Positions 57,620-64,000 of a stretch of DNA of 64,000 nt are shown in pieces (the first letter of the stretch is position 1; each line of letters begins with the position of its first letter). The notes under the pieces are model-generated. The model was not told the origin of the DNA, made no database searches, and was given only the letters and a program-made list of their open reading frames with translations. The stretch comes from an uncultured Armatimonadota bacterium. GTDB taxonomy: Bacteria; Armatimonadota; Fimbriimonadia; Fimbriimonadales; Fimbriimonadaceae. Both the position numbers and the translations under genes were made by a program. The DNA is taken from contig CAIVDU010000039.1 of NCBI GenBank assembly GCA_903904815.1, forward strand, positions 56,996-120,995. Direction: 5' to 3'.

Positions 57620-59982
57620 AACTCTCGCTCTTTGTTTGCTGCCTCCTTATGCCATTCCTCGGCTTTGCGATCGATGGTCAGGCGGGTCCGTATCACGTTC
57701 AGCTCACCACACAACCAGAGATGATTTCCGTGGGTAAGGCAATGCTCGAACTCACAGTCACCGATTCAGCGGGGAAGCCGGAGGACGGGCTCACGATCCA
57801 CTTGCTCGCCCAGATGCCCGGCATGCCGATGGGGGAGCGCGACCAGCTCGCCACCCCCAGCGGACCTCCCGGCCATTATCAAGCGCCGGCAGTGTTCGCG
57901 ATGGCCGGAGCGTACGACGCTACGGTGCTGATCGAAGGACCTCTGGGGCAAGGCAAAACCACGATCTCACTTCAAACGGGTGAATCGACCTCAAACGGCA
58001 GTTCGAGTTCAGGTTCAACGAGCGCCTTGATGCCGTTTCTTGCGGGCATGACCACGTGCGGTTGTCTTGCCGTCGCATGGCGTCTCCGCGGCCGAATCAT
58101 CTCCTCTCGCATCGTCAACCGGGCAACCGTGGGGGGGCTTGGGCTGGTGGTGGTGGTTTTCGCCTCGGCCTACTACGTGGTCGGACATTTCCGGAGGCCA
58201 GGTTCGATGACGCCGGTTCAGGCGCAGACGATGGATATGGCGATGCCCCCTCCGGCCGGGCAAATGCCCGTCACCTTGACGACGGTGAAGGAGAGTTCTA
58301 ACGCCCCTACAATCTCCTATCCTGGGCAAGTATCGGCATTGACGGACTCCGACGTAGCCGCTCGTACCACCGGAATCGTGGAGGCGACCTACGTTTATGT
58401 GGGAGACCACGTCCGGAAGGGACAACTGTTGGCGAAGCTCGATGTGAGTCAGTTGAATCCCGAGTTGGCGGAGAAGCAGGCGATGTTGAACGGCGCGGTT
58501 GCCGCGTCGAAGGTGGCTGAGGCGGAGGCTCTTCAGGCCAAGGTTATGGTGCATCAAGCGGAGTCCGAAAAGGGGCAGTTTGAAGCGGCGGTTCCGGAGG
58601 CAAAGGCGATGCTGGCGGCAGCGACCGAGGACGTCAATTCGGCGCTCGCTCAACGAGACGCGGCGAAATCGAACGTCGACGACGCGAGTTCGCGCGTTGC
58701 TGCGGCGAAAGCGGACGCGACCTACTGGATCGAGGAGATGAAGCGAGAATCTCGTCTTCTTCAACGAGGCGCCGTTTCCAAAGACGAATACGCGCAAGAG
58801 CAGAAGCAGGCGACGGTCGCTGCCTCCGCTCTCACGAGCGCCGAGCGAGGTCTAGACGCGGCCCGGGCCAACCTTCGATCGTCGGAGGCGCAGGTCAGAA
58901 AGGCGAATGCCGGGGTCAGCGCGGTAACCCAGCGGGTCAACGAGGCCGAATCCACCCTGATGGTTCACCACGCCCATGTCCAAACTGCACAAGCGGAGAC
59001 CGAATCGGCCACCGGCAAAATCGGTCAAGCTCGGGCGGGAGTTCTCCAAGCCAAGGCTGTTCTGGATCAGGCGGTCGTGTCCCGGGGCTACGCGGAACTC
59101 AGGGCATCGGAAGACGGCGTGGTGACTGCACGGATGGTGAGCCCCGGATCGCTGGTGAGCCCTGGACAAGTCGTCTTCAAGGTCTCGGTGGTTTCGACCC
59201 TAAGGGTCCAGGCAAACGTTCCTGAGGCTGAAATTGGCAAGATTAGGCTGGGATCGCTTCTGATGGTTCGCCATCGAGACGTGAATGAAGCGCCCACGAT
59301 GACGCCGGTCACTTCGATATCGCCGTCGGTCGATCCCGTGTCAAGGATGGGAGTGGTGGAAGGGCAAATCACCTCCTCGAGCCTGCATTCGAATCGCTTC
59401 CGCCCCGGCGAGTACGTGACGGTGGATCTCCCAATCGCGGCGGCGGCGGTGACGAAGCAAGTGCCGTCGCAGGCGGTCCAGACGATTTTGGGAAATTCGG
59501 GAACCAGTCGGTTCGTCTGGGTCGCAAAATCAGTCGCGGGACAGGCTGGACGACTCACGGTCGAACGTCATTCGGTGGAAGTCGGAACCACCTCGTCCGA
59601 TTCGGTGGCGATCAATTCAGGTGTGGAGGTCGGCGAACGGGTTGTGCTGACCGGTGGCTCCGAACTCCAAGATGGCGACGTCGTCACCGACGTCGGAACC
59701 CCGTCGGCTCCGAATAACAACGAGCCCATCGTGATTGAGGTGGACGAATCCGGATTTTCGCCGTCTTCAGTTACCTTGACGCCGGGACAGCCCCACCGAC
59801 TGGTGTTCCTTCGGAAGACCGACAACACCTGTGCGACGGAAGTGGAGTTTCCGAGTCTCGGGATCAAGAAGTCGCTTCCATTGCACACGTCGGTGACGAT
59901 CGAGCTTCCGCCTTCGGCCAAGGGCACGCTTGGGTTCGCCTGCGGCATGAGCATGAAGAAAGGGACGGTGATCGTCCAGTGA
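57616..59982 (+). CDS. Triple-fusion RND adaptor: YtkA-like + HlyD + cupredoxin-like
   Basis: This 788-residue adaptor joins the inner pump to TolC. It has four parts. (1) A signal peptide and a YtkA-like beta domain (about 24-115) containing HLLAQMPGMPMGE. (2) Two TM segments (about 135-155 and 168-188). (3) The HlyD/MFP body (about 215-690) with two lipoyl half-motifs (VAARTTGIVEATYVYVGDHV; RASEDGVVTARMVSPGSLVS) around an unusually long helical hairpin. (4) A cupredoxin-like domain (about 705-788) with DNTCATEVEFPSLG and FACGMSM as possible copper ligands. The pump gene overlaps its stop (GTGA). Confidence 0.9.
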   Translation: MKLSLFVCCLLMPFLGFAIDGQAGPYHVQLTTQPEMISVGKAMLELTVTDSAGKPEDGLTIHLLAQMPGMPMGERDQLATPSGPPGHYQAPAVFAMAGAYDATVLIEGPLGQGKTTISLQTGESTSNGSSSSGSTSALMPFLAGMTTCGCLAVAWRLRGRIISSRIVNRATVGGLGLVVVVFASAYYVVGHFRRPGSMTPVQAQTMDMAMPPPAGQMPVTLTTVKESSNAPTISYPGQVSALTDSDVAARTTGIVEATYVYVGDHVRKGQLLAKLDVSQLNPELAEKQAMLNGAVAASKVAEAEALQAKVMVHQAESEKGQFEAAVPEAKAMLAAATEDVNSALAQRDAAKSNVDDASSRVAAAKADATYWIEEMKRESRLLQRGAVSKDEYAQEQKQATVAASALTSAERGLDAARANLRSSEAQVRKANAGVSAVTQRVNEAESTLMVHHAHVQTAQAETESATGKIGQARAGVLQAKAVLDQAVVSRGYAELRASEDGVVTARMVSPGSLVSPGQVVFKVSVVSTLRVQANVPEAEIGKIRLGSLLMVRHRDVNEAPTMTPVTSISPSVDPVSRMGVVEGQITSSSLHSNRFRPGEYVTVDLPIAAAAVTKQVPSQAVQTILGNSGTSRFVWVAKSVAGQAGRLTVERHSVEVGTTSSDSVAINSGVEVGERVVLTGGSELQDGDVVTDVGTPSAPNNNEPIVIEVDESGFSPSSVTLTPGQPHRLVFLRKTDNTCATEVEFPSLGIKKSLPLHTSVTIELPPSAKGTLGFACGMSMKKGTVIVQ

Positions 59983-62900
59983 GCCAGGACGCAAAACCCA
60001 CCCGCGAAAATCCTCTGCATGGGATTCATCGGTGGTCGATCGAGCATCCGTACGCAGTATTCGCGTTCTTTCTCGCGATCATCGGGCTCGCGTGGTACGC
60101 CGCGACGGATGTGATCCCGCGTCGATTCGCGCCCTACGTTCAGAGTCCGATGCTCGGCGTCGTGACCATGATGCCTGGCTTGTCAGCGGAGGACATGGAA
60201 CTTTACGTATCCAAGCCCATCGAGGAAGGGCTTAGCAACGTGAAGGGCTTGCGCACCATCAGGTCGAACTCTCAAGAGGGCTTTTCGATTGTGACTCTGG
60301 AGTTTCCTTACGGGACCGACATGCCGCGTGCGCAGACGGACGTCCAGTCGCTCTTGGGTGTGGTCCAGGCGCAACTTCCCAGCACGGGCGCGAACCTCAA
60401 ACCCTCGTTCGTGATCCCCATCGATCCGCTCAACCTGCCGATCCTGTCTTTATCCCTGAGCGGAAGCGCGGAGCAGGGATGGAGCCCGTCCCGACTACGA
60501 GAGTTTGCCGACAACGATGTCGTGAACCAGCTCAAGCGCGTCGGAAACGTGTACGCGGTGGTCCCCTTTGGAGGTTCGCGAAGGCAGCTTCAGGTTCTCG
60601 TCGATCGCACCAAGCTGTCTGCGGTGGGGGTGTCGATCCTGGACGTGCGAGACGCGATCGACCGGGCAAACACCAGCGGATCGGGGGGCACGGTCACCTC
60701 GGGCGGACACGAGTCGATCGTGCGCATTGATACGCGGGCAAGGTCTGCGGAAGATCTCCTTGCCTATCCGGTGAAGGCCGTCCCCCAGTCGACCGGTTCT
60801 TCGCGAGTGGTCTACATCCGAGACATCGCCAAAGTTGTCGATGGAATCTGGGAGAAGCGAAGTGGCTACGAGTTCGTGAATCACGACCCGGGAACGGTCG
60901 GCGACGTTCAGACTGCGATTGAAGTCTCGGTGATTCAGAGCCCCGGCGCAAGTTCGGCCAAGGTCGTTCCGGCGGTGATGGATGCGATTCACCGCATTGA
61001 AACGGACAATCCAGGGATCCACTTTGCCGTGGCCTACGACAATGCCCACTTCGTCGATATCCTCTTCGAAAACGTCTGGCACGAACTTGGGGTGGCGATT
61101 CTTCTCACTTCGATCGCGGTTTTACTGTTCTTAGGAGAATGGCGCGGCACGCTCATCGCGCTGGTCACCGTCCCCACGTCCCTTGCGTTGGCGATCGTTC
61201 TCATGCTCCCGTTTGGGATGACGTTCAACAGCGGCACCTTGATCGGACTCCTGCTTGCCATCGGCAGACTCGTCGATGACAGCATCATCGATATTCATGC
61301 GGTGGAGCGGCACCTCCGGATGGGCAAAGATCCTAAGCGGGCCACGATCGACGGCATTGCCGAGGTTCGGCTGGCGGTCATCGCGAGCACGCTGATGATC
61401 ATTGCGGCGCTGGTTCCGTTGCTGTTCACTGGAGGACTTGTGGGGCAGATGTTCGTCGAGCTGGTGTGGCCACTGATCTTCGGGCTCATTGCCTCCATGC
61501 TCGTGTCCTTTACGTTGACCGCCGTGCTCGCCGTGCGGTTGTTGAGACCCGAGGCGAGGCGAGACGAAGACCGAAAGATCCCGGGCCTTGGCCTGCTCTA
61601 CCGCGTGCTCGATCCGGTTCAGAATGCGTTGGGCGCTCTTGAGGCGTGGTACGGACGCGCCATCGATTGGTCGCTCCGGCACCGGTTCGCGAATCTCACC
61701 CGGGTGTTCGCGACGGTAGCGATCGGCTTTACCTTCTACTACTTTATCGGCAGCGAGATGATGCCTCTCGCAGACACGGGGCAAGCGAATGGCTTCCTAG
61801 AGATGGCCCCGGGCACCTCGTTTGCCGCGACCGCAGACGCGATCCATCAGGTCGAGAAGCTGGTGTTGAAGCATCCCGAGATCCAAAAGGCGAGCATCGA
61901 AATTGGCGCGGAGTCGCTGATGGAGAGTTGGAATCCGTCCTACACTGGATACCAGATGCCTCAGGTCAATGGCGCGAGCATGATGCTCACGTTCAGCGAC
62001 AAGGATCAGCGAAACCAGACGATCTGGAAAGTCATGGACGCGGTCCAGCGGGAAGCGCTAGCCACGATTCCCGGAATAAGACGGTTCCAGTTTAAGGAGA
62101 TGGGTTCTGACGTGATGGCCACGGCACTCGCTCCGATCCAAGTCAACGCGTTTGGCCCGCGACTTGAGGAACTCGACCGCATTGGCTCTCAGATCCTTCG
62201 GGTCGCTCAGAAAATGCCGGATGAGGCGTTCCAGCCGGCCAAGACCTGGACCTACGGACAACCGGAATACCGAATCAAGGTGGACCTTCAGCGAGCGCAG
62301 GAGGTTGGGCTGGCGCCGGCCACGATTGCGGAACAGGCTTACTATTCCATGCGGGGCGGTCTCACGAACGAGTTCTTGAGGCTCCCCAACATTCGGCAAG
62401 ACACGATCCTCGTCCGCTACCAGGGCGATCAACATCAAACGCAGGCCGACTTGGAGAACACGATCATCGCCGCGCCGGACGGTCGGCAAGTGCCGCTCCG
62501 GTCGGTCGCTCGTATTGAGCAGGTTGTGTCTCCGACCGCCATCGAACACGACGCACTCAGAAGGGTCGTGGGCGTGAACGCTTTCTACCGAATCGGGCAT
62601 CTGCCGTCCATGGACGTGGTGATGGATCTCGTTTCCAACGCTTACGGAGGGAACCCCGGCAAGGGAATTCAGCCGGTGAATTTCCCTCGCGGATACGGGC
62701 TGGAGGTGCGCGGAGACATGACCCAAATGATGGACAGCATGCGTCGGCTGCTGACGAGCTTGGTCATCTCATTGGGGCTGATGTATCTGGTTCTCGTCGT
62801 GCAGTTCAAGGGATTCATCTCCCCGCTGCAGATGATTGCATCGCTGCCGTTAGAACTGGCCGGCGTCTTCACCGCTCTCTGGCTCGCCCATCAAGCATTC

Positions 62901-63266
62901 TCGACGGTTTCCGTGCTGGGGGTGATTGTGTTGACGGGTATGGACATCACGACCGCTGTGCTCATGATCGACGCGATCATGAGGCGTCGCGAGAACGGCG
63001 AACCTCGGAATCAGGCGATTCGAACCGCTTGTCCCGAGCGCTTGCGTCCGATTCTGATGACGTCGGGCATCACGATGATCGTGATGCTGCCGGTGGCGCT
63101 TGCGCCCAAGACGGGCCTTGATGCTTATCAGCCCTTGGCGACCGCTGTGGTGGGCGGACTCTTGGTTGGAACAATCTTGAGCTTGTTCGACATCCCGATC
63201 ATGCACACCTACTTGGACGACATTTCCAACTGGTTGAAAGCGAAGCTTTCCAAGGAGGTGAAGTGA
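59979..63266 (+). CDS. RND efflux permease (CusA/CzcA-like)
   Basis: The 1095-residue protein is the proton-driven inner-membrane pump. It has the RND layout of a first TM, large periplasmic loop, TM2-7, second loop and TM8-12. Visible features are AFFLAIIGLAWYAATDVIPR, TMMPGLSAEDMELYVSKPIE, the TM4 motif GRLVDDSIIDIHAVERHL, and the TM10-11 region ITTAVLMIDAIMRRRENG with ITMIVMLPVALAPKTG. The TM4 LVDDSIID pair of acidic residues fits proton coupling. Metal export is inferred from the Cys-rich and cupredoxin partners; the permease alone could also be drug-type. Confidence 0.92.
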   Translation: MSQDAKPTRENPLHGIHRWSIEHPYAVFAFFLAIIGLAWYAATDVIPRRFAPYVQSPMLGVVTMMPGLSAEDMELYVSKPIEEGLSNVKGLRTIRSNSQEGFSIVTLEFPYGTDMPRAQTDVQSLLGVVQAQLPSTGANLKPSFVIPIDPLNLPILSLSLSGSAEQGWSPSRLREFADNDVVNQLKRVGNVYAVVPFGGSRRQLQVLVDRTKLSAVGVSILDVRDAIDRANTSGSGGTVTSGGHESIVRIDTRARSAEDLLAYPVKAVPQSTGSSRVVYIRDIAKVVDGIWEKRSGYEFVNHDPGTVGDVQTAIEVSVIQSPGASSAKVVPAVMDAIHRIETDNPGIHFAVAYDNAHFVDILFENVWHELGVAILLTSIAVLLFLGEWRGTLIALVTVPTSLALAIVLMLPFGMTFNSGTLIGLLLAIGRLVDDSIIDIHAVERHLRMGKDPKRATIDGIAEVRLAVIASTLMIIAALVPLLFTGGLVGQMFVELVWPLIFGLIASMLVSFTLTAVLAVRLLRPEARRDEDRKIPGLGLLYRVLDPVQNALGALEAWYGRAIDWSLRHRFANLTRVFATVAIGFTFYYFIGSEMMPLADTGQANGFLEMAPGTSFAATADAIHQVEKLVLKHPEIQKASIEIGAESLMESWNPSYTGYQMPQVNGASMMLTFSDKDQRNQTIWKVMDAVQREALATIPGIRRFQFKEMGSDVMATALAPIQVNAFGPRLEELDRIGSQILRVAQKMPDEAFQPAKTWTYGQPEYRIKVDLQRAQEVGLAPATIAEQAYYSMRGGLTNEFLRLPNIRQDTILVRYQGDQHQTQADLENTIIAAPDGRQVPLRSVARIEQVVSPTAIEHDALRRVVGVNAFYRIGHLPSMDVVMDLVSNAYGGNPGKGIQPVNFPRGYGLEVRGDMTQMMDSMRRLLTSLVISLGLMYLVLVVQFKGFISPLQMIASLPLELAGVFTALWLAHQAFSTVSVLGVIVLTGMDITTAVLMIDAIMRRRENGEPRNQAIRTACPERLRPILMTSGITMIVMLPVALAPKTGLDAYQPLATAVVGGLLVGTILSLFDIPIMHTYLDDISNWLKAKLSKEVK

Positions 63267-63391
63267 AAGGCTTGAATGCCGGACGTCTTGGTTTCCGGCA
63301 CTGCATTGAAGGAGAAAGTCGGTATGGAATTAACGTCCTGACTGATATGAAAGGTTGAAATACGCACCCAGCTAGTTGGTAGCCAGGATGA
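63267..63391. other. Non-coding gap before RHS remnant
   Basis: No gene or terminator stem is recognised after the RND stop. Confidence 0.5.
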
Positions 63392-63736
63392 AATCTGGGG
63401 GCGACTAGCGCCGGAACCACGACCCTTAATTACGACTACGAAGGCCGAGTCACCAGCATCGCAAACCCATCAGGTTCCACCTACACGTACACCTACAACG
63501 GTCTCGACACCCGAGTGGGTAAGAACGAGGGAACGTCTCAGACGTTCCGAAGAGATGGAGTCGATGTCCCTTCTCCAGTTCTTTCGGATGGAGTTGGTCA
63601 CTTCACGCCGGGAATCTCAGAACACACTACGGCTACGACATTCAACCATGCCGACCGACTCGGCAGCATTGGGGTTCAAACGAACTCTAGTCAGACCGTC
63701 ACCGCGACCAAAACCTCCCGTAGAAGTCGACCATAG
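63392..63736 (+). pseudogene. RHS-repeat protein fragment
   Basis: The frame encodes TTLNYDYEGRVTSIANPSGS, TYTYTYNGLDTRVGKNEGTS and VLSDGVGHFTPGISE then DRLGSIGVQTNSSQTVTATK, which is the YD-repeat core region of RHS/WapA-type proteins. It is preceded by an in-frame stop at 63389 and has no start with a ribosome binding site. After VTATK it ends in SRRSRP and a stop where the family continues with the YYDP...GRF core motif. It is a remnant of a large RHS gene. A downstream stretch (NPFKYAGVMDAYTRFLE at about 63950-64000) may be another broken piece. Confidence 0.75.
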
Positions 63737-64000
63737 CGGAAAACTACTATTGGTAGTCCAAAATGGTGGGGCAGTATCGCGGCTATTGTCTCCCGGCGAG
63801 CCGGAAATTTGGGTTCCGCGATCAGAACCCGGGCCAAAGTGCCGAAGCAAAGAAGTTCAGAAATGGCACATTTAAGGCGAGAGATTGTGATTCGCGATGG
63901 GTTTCGTCGTGATTCGGTACTGGGATTGGTTGTGCTGGTCGAGGGTCCGAATCCGTTTAAGTATGCAGGCGTGATGGACGCATACACTCGGTTCCTTGAA

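Overview
The window is bacterial chromosome with dense, short-spaced genes on both strands, mid-50s % GC by eye, and many GTG or TTG starts. Several traits recall Armatimonadota (Fimbriimonadia-like) or a related soil or plant-associated lineage: a PEP-CTERM protein, multi-domain secreted glycosidases with an NPCBM domain, a TerY/PP2C/kinase triad and numerous small intergenic palindromic repeats. That placement is inferred from gene content only; no rRNA or other phylogenetic marker gene was identified apart from housekeeping proteins such as AsnRS. No tRNA, rRNA, CRISPR array, prophage or intact transposase was found.

Layout. 1-560: repeat-rich non-coding DNA with two 124-bp direct repeats made of mini-hairpins. 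0.6-6.2 kb: asnS, a cysteine desulfurase, hslU without hslV, a peroxiredoxin and a thioredoxin-like protein. 6.3-13.2 kb: a translationally coupled operon of a polytopic membrane protein, a thioester alpha-2-macroglobulin and a VanW protein. 13.3-16.5 kb: a secreted lysozyme-like protein, an aldo/keto reductase and an unknown membrane protein. 16.8-31.8 kb: a Kdp potassium locus, kdpD-kdpE at one end and kdpFABC at the other. About 6.5 kb of unrelated genes lies between (signal peptidase I, GH29 fucosidase, LolA-like protein, DUF218 protein, PadR regulator with a HAAS-like membrane protein). Both edges of this interruption carry the same module: a kdpE 3' end, a repeated CTT-type regulatory block and a small one-TM ORF. 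The right-hand kdpE is only a decayed C-terminal remnant.

32-37.5 kb: an MFS transporter, a small membrane protein and the minus-strand vWA-PP2C-kinase (TerY-P type) signalling triad. 37.8-47 kb: a PEP-CTERM protein, a thioredoxin-fold protein, a DUF6786-like secreted protein, an orphan mobile mystery protein A, a GH35 beta-galactosidase, an ASCH-domain protein, hisC and an alpha/beta hydrolase. 47-51 kb: divergent ThuA and GH27 alpha-galactosidase genes, then moaA. 51-53.6 kb: a BlaI repressor with two near-perfect tandem operators and an M56 metalloprotease that carries two STN-like domains in place of a beta-lactam sensor. 53.6-63.3 kb: a diguanylate cyclase, a Spy-like periplasmic protein and a copper/heavy-metal-type RND efflux operon. 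Its adaptor protein fuses an N-terminal YtkA-like domain, an HlyD body and a C-terminal cupredoxin-like domain. The end of the window holds a truncated RHS-repeat fragment.

The most interesting loci are the split and duplicated Kdp module with its possible KdpE boxes, the M56-STN sensor with its double operator, the triple-fusion metal-efflux adaptor, the TerY-P triad with an altered kinase catalytic loop, and at least four families of short intergenic repeats.
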